From: Diploscapter coronatus
Taxonomy: Eukaryota > Nematoda > Chromadorea > Rhabditida > Rhabditidae
Assembly: GCA_964036155.1 (NCBI GenBank)
Contig: OZ038423.1
Coordinates: forward strand, 20,165,249 to 20,229,248
Direction: 5' to 3'
Length of the DNA: 64,000 nt
A program made the position numbers and the translations under genes. Each line of letters starts with the position of its first letter. Within the stretch, counting starts at the first letter, position 1. Under the pieces are notes generated by a model, which was given only the letters and a program-made list of their open reading frames with translations, did not search any database and was not told the DNA's origin. This document shows, piece after piece, positions 42,156 to 54,000 of the stretch.

Positions 42156-44535
42156 TGTCGCATTAACTGAGTTTTCTCAAATAGGACGTTTTAGAAGAAA
42201 AATGAAAAATTATATTTCAGTTGATCGTCAACAACTAATTTAGTAAAAATGCACGAATACAAGGATTGAACTTTATTTTGAGTAGAAACTAGACAGACAA
42301 GTGAGCGGCCGCTTGCTTATCTGTTTAGGGGCTGCTGTGCAGCCCATTTTATTTTAAAAATTTCAATATTCTTCTGCCATGAATTTTTCTTCAGTTTCAG
42401 CTCTTTCTACAAACTTTTTTTTCCATTTTTTCCGACCTTTCAGTAAGTCAAAATTCAAAAAGGAATCGTGATTCGTAACCTATTCACCGAGCTCTTTTAT
42501 AATATACTTATTTGCCGGAATTTTTTCCAACTTCCCAAGGTTTCCCTGACCTTACCGAGCAAAATTTTTGAAAATAGACTTTCTGATTAGTGTTTTCCAT
42601 GCCCTATTTTTCATTTTAAAACGATTACTTTATTTTTAAATTGATTTCTCAGGAGCTTTATATTATGAAATTATATATAAGAGTTACTAAGAATAATGCC
42701 AAGTAAGGCATTCTTCTCCTGTCTTCTGAAAGCGAGAAAGAGAATTACGCCCAACGGTGAATGTTAGCAAGCCAAGAACAAATGAGGATCGTATAAAATG
42801 ACTATAACTTTGCGCGGAATTGACCGTTTTCAAAAATCTAAGCAGATTCAGAATCTGAACGATGAAGTGTTTCATGTGGTATAGGTTTCATGAGCCCGCT
42901 ATGATTTTCGAAAATATGTTTGCACTCTCTAGCTATAGTTTAATTTCTCCCCGAAAAGCAATATTGATTTGTAGACAATAGAATAGAAAATGTAAACATT
43001 CGAAAAAGAACTAGGATAGAATTGATCACGCAGCTGAAATTATGAAAGGTAAGTATTGCATAATTTGTATGTATGGACAAAATTATCGAGTCAATGCAAT
43101 TGCAAAGTATGAGGAGCACTGTATATTACTTCGTCTCTTATCAGCTAGTCATTTGTTCTAATCATGAATAGAAAAAAGATATGATTCAGCCTTCTAATTC
43201 TCATTAATTACCTCTACTATATAATCACGTAATCATCCTTTTTCAAAAATCTCACATTCACGATAAGGGGCGAGTTTTTTTAATACAATTTGATCACGCT
43301 AATCACGAAAAAAATATTTTCAGCTCGATTCGAATTGAGCAAGTGGTCGGAATTAACATAAAATCGATTTTAGGCTGATTTCAGCTATTTTTTAAAATCA
43401 AAATTGAAAATAGATTTTATTTTTGAAATCTCCGTAGTCGATTTGGGTAGTTTACCTGAGAATCTGGTGTTAAAATTATCCTTCCTTGAAAAAATGCTTA
43501 CTAAATTATAAAGTAAAGATAATCGATAATTATAAACGAAAACAAACGAAGTGTGCACAAATTAGCGTTCATCATGCTTAAGTATACGAAAATCATTCAA
43601 TAAAATTGGAAAAAAAATCATATTTGAAAATGTTTGAATATATAATGAACGGTACGTGTTTATATGAACCGTTCTTCCTCTCTATCTCGTCTGAGTTTTT
43701 TTCTGAAATTTAAATAATATTCCTCAGCGCTGACATGTAATCAAATTTATTCCTTATACAGTATTTTTATCAGTTCTATAAGTTAATAAACCCGCTTCAC
43801 ACTCATATCAGTTATAAGACAGACACTATTTGAAAAAAAAATCATGAGCATCTAAAATTTCGAGAGGATTTCTACGTATAAATAAATTGAACAACTCGTT
43901 CAGATAAAAATAATTTCATAGGTCAATCGACTCTTCAATTAATTTTATTTATTATTCAAGAATTTTTATTGATTTACATTATCTATGACTCTGGTATGTA
44001 AAATCTCTCCAATTTAAAAAGGCATGTATTTGTCGTTGTTTTGAAACTCGAATTCATTATTATCATTCAACAACTTTTCAAGCTTAAATCGAATGACTTC
44101 CTATTCAAATTTTAAATTCTTTCAGAATATTATATAGCGTGTCCCTAAAATAATATCTGCCAAATTAGTTTCCAATCTTTTTCTAGCTTTCCTGTTATCA
44201 AGTCGTAAGTTTTCTTCTTTCTGACAACATAAAATTTAACAATTTGTTTAATGAACAATGTTATGCTGTTAAATAACGAAAACGCACCATTTCCCAAATG
44301 TATTTCCTCGCATTTTCAATTTTTAGTCCTAAATATGACCTTCACCTTTTATGAAAAATATCTTTATTTTATAATTCTCTTCATCTATGATTTTGTTTGT
44401 CATTCAATTTATCCTTTAATAAGTAAAAAATGAGTGTAGGTCATTATCCATCAAAAACTTTTGTGGATAACAATGTAGTTTCGATGGATATAGACGTCGT
44501 TTGGTGGATAAAGACCGCCCTCCCTAATATTTCAG
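42156..44535. other. AT-rich region upstream of the Kelch-kinase gene
   Basis: No gene recognised. Holds the second GCGGCCGC hairpin (42290-42351) about 140 bases ahead of the Kelch ATG and the probable promoter; beyond 42400 it is low-complexity AT-rich DNA. Confidence 0.35.
42290..42351. repeat. Hairpin around GCGGCCGC, copy 2
   Basis: AGACAGACAAGTGAGC and GCTTGCTTATCTGTTT can pair (12 of 16 positions, the rest compatible with G-U pairs) around GCGGCCGC. It is followed by a second hairpin, GGGCTGC-TGT-GCAGCCC. Same order as the copy at 38238. Confidence 0.55.
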
Positions 44536-44709
44536 GGCAAGTCATACGTAGAACTCAACATTAATGTCCAAGAAAAACTAGTCGCACCGGAAGAGATTTC
44601 CACGGAATTCCTGAAAAAAATCAAAGGAAGCGCCGAAATGAGTCATGTGCAATACTTGCAAAATCACGATTATAAAAAGCGAATAGTATTCCTCCAAAGC
44701 ATAAAGTGA
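44536..44709 (+). pseudogene. Hsp70/BiP-like exon fragment
   Basis: After TATTTCAG an open frame of 57 codons runs to TGA. The first part (GKSYVELNINVQEKLV, then APEEISTEFLKKIKGSAE) matches the Hsp70/BiP segment that reads roughly KPYIQVDIGG...FAPEEISAMVLTKMKETAE; the rest diverges. No upstream or downstream Hsp70 exons are recognisable, so it is most likely a captured or decayed fragment. The match is short, so the call is tentative. Confidence 0.45.
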
Positions 44710-45708
44710 TAGGACGGTTTTATCATTACATCGAGCTAAATGGCAGACTATTTTATAACTTCCTCATGATATAAACAACTTGCACAATCCAACATTTTAT
44801 TTCATGAAATTGTTGGCAGTATTAAAAAAGTAATGGGAAGAATTTATGAAATGCAAAAAATGGATGAGAAAATATTTCAGCAATATTTGATCAATAAAGT
44901 TTAAGACAGTCCTTGAGAGGTTCAGCCAAGAGATTATCAATGGCAAAAGCCGTTTTTCACGGTTTTCAGCTTGTAGGTATTTAGAAACGGAGGAAATAGT
45001 GTAGGAAGGATGTCTTACGAGCTTACTAGTTGAAGGTCATTGAAAATAAATGTAAAAATGTAAGAGTCTTGTTCTTGGACATGAAAAAACGATCGTTTTG
45101 AGTTAAGAAATTTTATTTCGATAAACATTATTCTCTGCCAGTTACTTGATAATTGAAACGAGCTACAAATAGATTGATCTTCGAAAATTGTAAGTTCCTG
45201 GGGTCTAGAAGGTGTAAGAGAAAAAGGGATGAGCAAGGATGTTTGAAGATTTTTGTGCTCGGAATTTGCTGAATTTCAATCTTTGCTCATCCCCAGGGCT
45301 GTACGGAAATAAGTAACAGAAGGAGAAGAAAATAAGCTCAAGAAAGTCATACACCGTCTCTGAATTTAGCATGGAAACTTATGATGATAATTTCTCAACC
45401 TCAATTCAGAGAGATAAGGAAATGATTGAATTTCGACGAAACTCCTCGAAAGGCGAAATAGTATTAGCGAGAAAGACTCAGCGAAATCCCTTCTATTCCC
45501 ATTCTGACAGATCATGATTTCTAACAAAAACATATTCTGATTCTGCTATATCACACATTACCTTACTAGAAATTCTTTGCTTTTAGAGCCTCAGAATTCT
45601 CCAAGAAACCGATGAATTAAAAAAAGGGGGAATAATTCTGTACTCTTTTCCTTTCTTTGATTCATTCACTACACTTCGAAAGTGCTAAAAAACCCATAAA
45701 GAAAAGTA
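44710..45708. other. AT-rich stretch
   Basis: No gene recognised. CAGGGCTGTACGG at about 45294 resembles a hAT-type end without a visible partner. Confidence 0.3.
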
Positions 45709-46974
45709 TTAGGTTGTGGCATAAGTAATGAGAATTTTTGCATGTTTTTTGTCCGTTCCTCTCTCTTTCATGTCTTATCAGGGAACAAAGTGCATTGGGG
45801 GGATAGATAGTGGAAGGGTCCCTATGCGTGAACAACCCACCATCATATCGACTCAGTCTACTAGTGAGACATGCCGAATGCTTTTATTCCCAACAATTTT
45901 CATTTACGGAATGTAGTTCTTTTTTTATTCCTAAGTGGCCTCAAAGTGAAGGATATCCATGATAAACTTACTGCTACGTATGACACCAATGCCCCCTCTC
46001 AAGCCACCATCTATCGTTATGTCGCTCGTTACAAGGAAGAGACTACTCGTTCGAAGATGAACCCAAGTCAGGTCGTCCACGGGAGCTGGATTTGGACAAA
46101 TTGCGGGAGATTGTGGAGGATGACCCCTATCTTACTACGCGGGAGATGGAGACAGTCCTTGATGTTGACTGGTCCACTATAGCCCGAGGACTGAAGACCA
46201 TTGGGAAGAAGGCTAAGCTTGGAAGATGGGTACCCCATGCTCTTTCGGATTTCGACAAGGATAGGAGGGTTGATGCTGCTTTGAATCTTCTAACGTATCA
46301 TCGCACAACGAACTGGCTGGATCGTGTTATCACTGGAGACGAAAAGTGGGTCCTCTACGATAACAGTGAGAGAAGGGCAATGTGGGTCGATGAGGATGAA
46401 CAACCAGAAGACGTCCCTAAACCCTCTCTACACCCCAAAAAGATCCTACTCTGTATATGGTGGAGTGTGAACGGTATTGAATACTGGGAGACATTGAAGG
46501 AGGGTGAAACAGTAACGGCACAAGTCTACACTGCACAGCTACGAAAATTAAAGTTACATCTGGAAAACACTCGAGGAGCACAGGCCGAAATCTATTTCCA
46601 GCATGATAATGCTAGACCACATGTTGCAAGAAGTGTGAAGGCTGAACTGGAGGGATATGGATGGCACGTGCTACCCCATCCCCCTTACAGTCCCGACCTG
46701 GCCCTCTCTGATTACCACCTCTTCAAGCACCTCAGTCACTTCCTTAGAGGACAGAACTTCAAGGAGCGTAAGGATGTCGAATCTGCACTGAAGGGATTCT
46801 TCGGCTCACAGACTGCGGAGTTCTACAGGGCTGGTATCCATGCTCTGCCAGGTCGTTGGAAGAAAACAGTCAATGCTAATGGCAATTACTTCTAATCCGT
46901 TCGTTGTCTCATTTTTGCGAAATATAATAAAATGTAAATGCCAAAATTTTCTCATTACTTATGCCACAATCTAA
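45709..46974 (+). mobile_element. mariner transposon, 1266 bp
   Basis: Terminal inverted repeats TTAGGTTGTGGCATAAGTAA at the left and, inverted, TTAGATTGTGGCATAAGTAA at the right (46974), flanked by TA at 45707-45708 and 46975-46976. Length and content are those of a full-size mariner. An AATAAA lies at 46926-46931. The near-identical ends suggest a recent insertion. Confidence 0.95.
45871..46895 (+). pseudogene. mariner transposase with a frameshift
   Basis: DNA-binding part 45871 to about 46040 (SGLKVKDIHDKLTATYD, ATIYRYVARYKEE) is in one frame; from about 46041 the protein continues in another frame (FEDEPKSGRPRELD, then EIVEDDPYLTTREME) to TAA at 46893-46895. The catalytic part has ITGDEKWVLYDN, FQHDNARPHVA and SPDLALSDYHLF, the last two aspartates 34 residues apart (D34D). 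A single-base change near 46036-46045 separates the halves, so the copy should not make active enzyme. Confidence 0.9.
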
Positions 46975-47130
46975 TAAATTCATTTCGAAGATAAAGAAAA
47001 ATGAAAATTTGGTTGTATCTTGATTTCTCCGTTTTCTTTGAAAGTGCATGCAGTTCGTCATAGACTTTTGTTTCGAACTATATGAGCCTTCAAAGACAAG
47101 GATTTCTCAATTTGACTGTTCACAATCTGC

Positions 47131-47352
47131 TGAGTCGTTCAATCAGCTCCTCTGCCGTGGGCAGTTTTGCAATTGTCTCGTTCTGCCTGTCTGCCTCTGC
47201 ATCTCTGCCCAATGTCTCCGTCTGTCCTGTCTTCATGTCCTGCTTGTTCTGTCTCTGTTCGTGCTCCTCCCTCTCTCCAGGCGCCAGATTCTCTTTGTGA
47301 CTGGGCGATGTCATCTGTCTCTGATGCTGATGAAGATGAGCGTTCTGAAACT
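47131..47352 (-). CDS. Probable last exon of an unidentified minus-strand gene
   Basis: After a TTTGAGTTTCAG acceptor an open frame on the minus strand runs about 70 codons to TGA. It is rich in Gln, Glu, Lys and His (HQHQRQ, EREEHEQRQNKQDMK) and ends AKLPTAEELIERLSRL. Its base composition is like coding exons and unlike the surroundings. Upstream exons could not be found; the next 2 kb on that strand are repeats. Family unknown. Confidence 0.35.
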
Positions 47353-47439
47353 CAAAATCAATCATCAATCCAAGCCAATCGAGTTTCATATTCCTTTTCC
47401 TAGGTAATTTGAAAAGCACAAGATCACAAGAGTTTCGAA

Positions 47440-49330
47440 ATAGGGTGGCACGGTGCTTTTTTTCTCTTTATTTTGTCCCCTGGAAGAGAAAAAGGGCATG
47501 AAGATTCGCTAACATTTTGAAACTCATACTTAACGCCGTTTCTTCGGGTTTTTTGCATTTGGATCGGAACAAGCACCTCAAAGTTAGTGGGTGTACCGAG
47601 TTTCAGCCCTGGAGACGCACTACTTGGCTCTCCACAGTGACGAATTCGTGCAAAAAATGCGCTCTTTTCAGATAACGTCAGATTTCTCGAAAATTTCAGC
47701 GACAAGGTGGTGTTTTTTTTCACGGACGAACACAATGACTGACCTGGTGAGTATTTTCGTGTATGATTTGCCCAGTTTGGTTGAGAAATAAAAAAGTTCT
47801 CTCGTCGCGAAATTGAACACTTCGAAAAAATTCAAAATTTCTCACTTTCAAAAAAAGTTTAAAAATCATGTAGGCATATTTTCGTGGAAATTTTTCTACA
47901 AATTGGCGTGAAATTATATTGTTTTTGATGAACAATCGTCGAAATCCCGGAAAAATCGTTTCAGGAACAAGGAAAATTCGCGGTTTGCAACGAGTACGAT
48001 TTTAGCGGCCCGACTCGCGCTCACTTCCGGGCGTATTCCATGAAAACGAAAGACAAAATCAAAAATCGGCTCTGATAACTTTGATTATAGGTGTATGAAA
48101 ATTGTAATTAGCAAAAAAAATTGGTTCCAGAATGCTCCAGAAGAATGTGATTCAACAGAATTCGTCGTTTGCAGAGTGGAAATTTCGTCTAATTTCACCA
48201 AATTTCACGAATTGTTCGTTCAGTTTTCATTTATGAACACTTTTTCGAAAATCTGCTCTGATAACTTTTTAATATCAGACCAGTGCTTTCTAATGACACC
48301 AAAAATTCCGGGTGAAAATGAATCCCAAGAATCTGATTCTACGTTATCTGTAGATTTGCCTTTCTCTTCTCCAAATTGGCCACTTTCAAAAAATCATAAC
48401 TCCCTTGTTTCTAAACCAAATTCGATAATTATTTTTTTATTTCGCAGATCTTGTCGAGGAGAATAAGATAAAAGTAACAAGAAATTTTTAAAAATTTATT
48501 TTTGGCAGGTAAAAGTTACCCGAAGATACCCTATATACCCGTACTGGGTTTACGGGTAAATGGTGTTGGGAAAAAATTGTCCTCTCAGTATGTTGCGTAG
48601 ATGGACATGACAAACAACTTTCATCGTTAGACCAACCCCTGAATCATTACCGTTGGGGCTGCAGAATTTTTTGAAGTTCAATGACTAATTACTGCAAAAT
48701 GCCGTTTGAGCAGTAAATTTCAAAAATTCATATCTTCCTATATTTCTAACGAAATTTCATGATTATTTTTTTATTTTGTAGATCTTCAGTAGGAGAATAT
48801 CATAAAGATAAAAATGAAATTTTAGGACAATATTTTTGGCAGGTAAAAGTTACCCGGAGATACCCTATACATCCGTACTGGATTTACAAGGGTAATGTGA
48901 GTTAAAGTTGGAGTTTGTAGTAGAATCTTGTAGAGCTGTTCAAGTTGATCAACCTTTGTTCCAGAACTTTTTCTAGAATGTGCACACATAGGAAGATATG
49001 AATTTTTGAAAATTTGTGCTAAAAAATCATTATGCTGAATTTGACCTTCGCACTTTAAAAAATTCTGCAGCCCCAAGGATAATGAATCCAGGGTAGATTC
49101 CGAAACAAAATTTGTTAAGCATGCCATTCTACACAACATACTGGAAGGACAAATTTTTCCGACGTCATTTACGCGTAAAGACAGTACGGATCGGAAAGTA
49201 CGCAATCAAGACGCGAAATGTGCGCATTTCTGCAGAAATCGATATCTAAAAAAATTATTTTTTGATGTCTGATAAACTGGATGTCCATAGTAATCAAATA
49301 AAAAAATAATCATCCACTTACCATTGATAA
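47440..49330. repeat. Complex repeat related to the centre of the foldback element
   Basis: 48535-48740 and 48990-49200 are inverted copies of one another and both match the central part of the element at 2530-4551 (GACGT-x-GGAAAAATTTGT, CAGTATGTTG, GGACTTCTTCTAGAA-like stretches). 48480-48560 and 48820-48890 form a direct repeat (GGCAGGTAAAAGTTACCCG). Coding frames here are accidental. Confidence 0.6.
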
Positions 49331-51035
49331 TCAGTGAGATATGATTTTTTTGTTCAAAGTGGTATTTGACCGCGCTTCGAAAAAAATTAAATTCTCAGAC
49401 AGCACTCACTTCTATGCCATATGTTATATACCATTTTCTTCCCTGAGTGCTCGAGTAAAACAATATGCAATAAAATCAGGTACCATTTGCGTTTTACGAG
49501 CGTACTGATCGAAAATGTTGGAAAGTTGAGCAATTTTGATAGTTTTCGGCCTATAACTTTTATGTAAGCATCAGATCGGAAAAGTTTCTTAACAAAAGTT
49601 GCTTATCTCGTCGAGACGAAGCATTTGATACCAAATTTGACTTACCTAGATGTTTCCTAACGATTTTTGAATTTTCAAGTACGACCTTCGCTACAGCGTA
49701 AACGACGCGCATCCGAGCTCCGGGACCCTGATTTTCGGATTCTCCACCCTCGATTACACTATTAGGAACTATTTCCAGAAAAATAATTTTGAGGGTTGTG
49801 TTAAACCATTCTACTGATTTCCGTAGAATGGCTAATAAGAACTTTGTACGTTTTCACGCCCCTGTTGCGGTTCAGAAGTGGCGCTCCAGGCTAGTTTTAT
49901 ATTCAATCGATGCCCACTGATGCCCTTCAACTATTTAAGCGCCTGAAACATTCTAAAATCGCGTAAAATAAAAGATTTTAGCAGAAATCGAACGATTTTA
50001 AGAGAAAAATCGCGTCCTCGACATTCCGGCCTTCCCCGAGCGCTTCTCCTGAAGAGTTCCTGTGCGTGTTCGGTCTCAAAATGTCAGAAATTGCCTCTAT
50101 TTTGATAACTGAACGAGATAATTGGGTGTAATTAACTTTTTTGCTGCTTTAATTGCGCTTTCCTGGTCGACAATAAATTCCCCTCCTTTTTTCGCTTTTC
50201 GTTCCTTTCATCGCTTTTTTGCTCCCTTTTGCGCCTGCGCATTGCAGAAGTGAGCGGGCCGAAAAGGGGGAGGGTACAAAACAAAGCAGCGTGGTGGAAA
50301 ATAGCATTTTTCCAATTATAACTGCACTTGGCATAGCTGCTTTAAAAATTACGATTTTCAGAAAGATCTTGCCCTATTCATTCATACAAATATAAAAGTG
50401 GTCACTATTAATGAGATGGTCTGAAGTAAGAATATTGCTCAACTTCAAATCGTTTGGAATATTTGCAAAATGTATTCTACAAACAAGTATGGTTGAAATT
50501 TCATCTGTCATTAATCAAATTTCAACAAACTGATCAAAAATGATTTAGATAGAGAGCGCAAGTGAAACTCCCGTTGTGAAGATAAAACCATAAAAGTATT
50601 TTTCTCAAAATCTGATGGGTTAATAAAGCTTATAGCAAAAAAGCCGCTTGAAGAACAAATTGGCATAGCCAAAGATATAAATTTTGAGAAGATGAAATTC
50701 GAAAATCATTTTTTGCGAATAAATTTTCGTCAAGCGAAGATAATGCCCTGCCTTTACACGCAACAGAGCAAAGGCTATTTCAAAAGGAGAACGGCTGTGT
50801 AAGAACGTTTGTCAGTTCTGTTTTGCTTGTTTCCGGAATATTCCTGAATTTTGGTGATTCCTTTCGTGACAGTTACGAAAGGCCACGCCCACTTTGCAAT
50901 TTGGCTACAAAGTGGAACGAAACAAGTATCAAATAGCCTTTGTTTGAATTTCACGTTTTCAAACCGCTCTCGTTGAGAATCCATCGTGATTTTTTTTTTA
51001 TTTTTCGAAAATAATTTTGTATGTTTCAGTCAGCA
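49331..51035. promoter_or_regulatory. Region upstream of the zinc-finger/RS-tail gene
   Basis: 49700-50330 is less AT-rich, with GCGCCTGCGCA at about 50230 (NRF1-like). A short plus-strand frame at 50080-50124 (MSEIASILITERDNW) ends at a possible donor and could be an upstream exon. 50551 starts a GAGAGCGCAAGT-family repeat. CACGCCCACTTTGCAA at 50884-50899 repeats a 16-base word found in the promoter at 7962. No other gene recognised. Confidence 0.35.
50551..50770. repeat. GAGAGCGCAAGT-family MITE copy
   Basis: Starts AGAGAGCGCAAGTGAAACTC and aligns with the inverted right half of the MITE at 18264-18607. The far end is not clearly defined. Confidence 0.5.
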
Positions 51036-54000
51036 ATGAGCGGGATAGCCGATGGGAATGTGGTGGATGGAGCGGAAGGGCTGAAATGCGTCCTGTGCGG
51101 CTCGAAGAAGGACGATGAAGAGGTCATGGAGCAGCATCTGCTTCGACATTTCAAATACAAGTAAGCTGAAGAAATCAGACTACTCAAATACCCCGTGCCC
51201 GCGAAACAGAACAATTTGCACTTTTGTGATGTGGGCCCAAAAATTTGATAAATTTGAGAAGTCTGGAGAAAATGAGCGAATTCAGGAAATATGCCTGTGA
51301 AGACTGCGATGAGTTGTTCTACACTGAAGCTGAAAGACATAAGCACTGCATTCAGGAGAAACACAACAACATGTTCAGGGCAAGTGATTCCTCTGCTTTT
51401 AATAAAACAATCGGACCCTCATCATTTTTACATTATTAAACATTAGTCGTCATTTTACGTTTTCTGCTCACATAATCTGGAATTCGATTCTAATAAGAGC
51501 AACTAGAATATCCTAGACGATAGTTTATGAACATGTAAAGAAAAATCGTCGAATCGGATTCCGAGTCTCGATAAAAAAGGAAGGGGATATGAGAGGAGAA
51601 AAATAATACTAGATTTTCACCGGGATTCAACAGCTACCGGATTTATTGTTCGCGTTTTCGAAGAGAAGAACTGATCAGTGATGATTTCAGACGGTTGCGA
51701 ACAGTTATGTGGAGCAGTTGCTGGAGCAGATTCGACTGGACTCGCAACTTTTGAACAGCGGAGTTCTTCAGGTGAAGCACATCGTCAATGCCAGACTGCA
51801 ACTCAATCAGCAGATGTGAGTTCACTTGTCACCGAAGTTTCGGAGAAATAGGTAGCACTTGTAAAATACATTTCATCGTTTAGGAAAACTGAAATGCAGA
51901 ATGAAGTGGAATCGAATAAGAAGAAGAACAAGGGGAATGCGAGTAGGAAAGCAGAAACGCAGCAAGTACAAAAGAAGAACCCGAATGACAGATCGAAGGC
52001 CACTGCACAGACTCCAACTGGAAATGCGGCCAAGAGGTAACTCGTTCATTTTTTATACGAAAAGTCAAATGAAATGCTTTTGGGTGGGGCGGAGCCACGA
52101 ACAAGTATGCGGGACCTTGAAATTTCTTTTTTCTCTCAACTTCCTTCTCCCTCAATTCAACTTCGCCTCAATTTGAGGCAGCCATTCCTGTCTGTACGTC
52201 CCTGATTTATCTAGCCGCCTTCCCACTCTCTTCTCTTTCAGCGATATTTCTTCGCTCAGAACTCGAACTACCCTCGCCGACACGCCCCCTCCACGAGCGT
52301 TTCAAAGCAAACACATAGTGCAAATTGTTTTCTTTTTTCAGGAATTTGAGTAACTTATTCAGCTCTGCCGGCGCAACTGATGACGAGGAAGAAAGCAGTG
52401 GTTCGTTTACTCGCTTATTGCCATTTGATGAATGTTTGGACATTTCAGATGAAGAATCCCCTCCTCGTTCACGAACTGCAGCTGCATCGAGGACGCCAGC
52501 AAGTGGAGTGCAGAGGCAGAATGTGAATCGAAAAAGACGCATATCCGATTTGCAAACAGAGAAGGCAACAGATAAGTCGAACAGTAGGCAGCAGGCAAAT
52601 GCAGATCAGGTATTCAGGCCTCTAATTGAACGGAAATAAACTCCTTGTTTGCATTCTTTTCTGGGTTTCAATTGATAAAAATCACAATCTACAGCTTATT
52701 CCCTTTTCTAACTTGAGCAGAGAGAATATTCACTAGATTGAAAAATTCCGAAAATATGTGGCAGATCAAAACTTAACTGTTCTACTGTGAATGACGTATT
52801 GATTTGAGTATTTTTTTTATCAAATATTCTTCCAGAATCAGCCCTGCATTGACCCTTCCCTGTCCTCGATTCACGTCTACATCGCGCAACTTGAGAACGA
52901 GAAGCGAGCCCGGGAACTGTCCACTCCTGCTCCGTCCAAAACCGTGTGCAAACAGTGCAAGGCTTCTGTTGACAACCTCTATAGTCAGTAATAATGGTAT
53001 AATCCTGGTTATATTGAAATTTCGCTTTTCAGTCAGTCGTCGCGACCACGTTCTGAAGAGCCACATCAAGGATGTCGACGAAAGCGATTTCAGTTCGATT
53101 CTGGAAGCAACTGTAGGAGTTTCTAATGACTCTAGTCATATTTCTCCTGATCTCATCGAGCTTGTCTTCAGATGCTCATCTGCTTCCCGGGCGAGGTCTA
53201 TTCCGACCAGCAGTGTACGAAATGCCCTTCCACAAACAACAAAATCAAATCTCTCAAGTCGATGCTCGGCCACATCGACAAGCAGCATTCTCGAATCATG
53301 GTCAGCTGCCCTTTCAACAAGTGCGGATACGCGGAGAGGCTCTCGGACATATTCAGTCACATGAAGGTACCCTACATTTCTTATTTCAAATACTTTCTTC
53401 CCACAACTAATTTCCTCGAAGGCAGAAAAGAGCAAAGGTAGCGTTTGGAAGGAAAGTGCTCACTTCAATTTCTTGAAAAGTTGGTACTTACGTGAAAGGT
53501 GAAAGACTCTAGCTTACATTTCCTTGTTCGCAATTCATCGATCTATTAGAATGAATAATTGCTTTTCAGCATTCCCACGAATTTGACAAAGTGCAGAAGC
53601 TGTCTGCGAGCGACCCGCTCAGGAAGATCATCCAGTACTACAGGGACTATTCAAAGATCCTCAGGAACCAGCTGCTGGACGAGTCTTTTCCGTATCGTTC
53701 AAATGTTAGCTTTTCCTTATTCCGTTGTCCAGAAACTTTTACCCGAACCCGTACCGACCTCCACTAACCTTTTTTAAATCTTTCATTACAAGCCTGCTAA
53801 CTTTTTGCTGCCAAGGATACTTTTTGAAGTGTCCGCCTTCGATTTAGCTGACTTTTGCACCACATGGGTATTTCGTGACGCTGATCACGATTCTGAAGTC
53901 AGAAGATGCTGACTTGCAAGCGTACGAGCAGAAGATTCCGAAAATCGTTTTCTGTATAGAATAATAATGGTGTATGCTAATGTTGAATTTCAATTAGATA

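Noticed and set aside
41846..42163. 105-codon frame as a possible BTB domain ahead of the Kelch repeats
   Set aside because: It runs through introns; the spliced exons give a short basic start instead, with no BTB pattern.
47440..49205. Several 60-130-codon frames in the complex repeat
   Set aside because: They follow the inverted-repeat structure, have no domain resemblance and are not shared in frame by the related element at 2530-4551.
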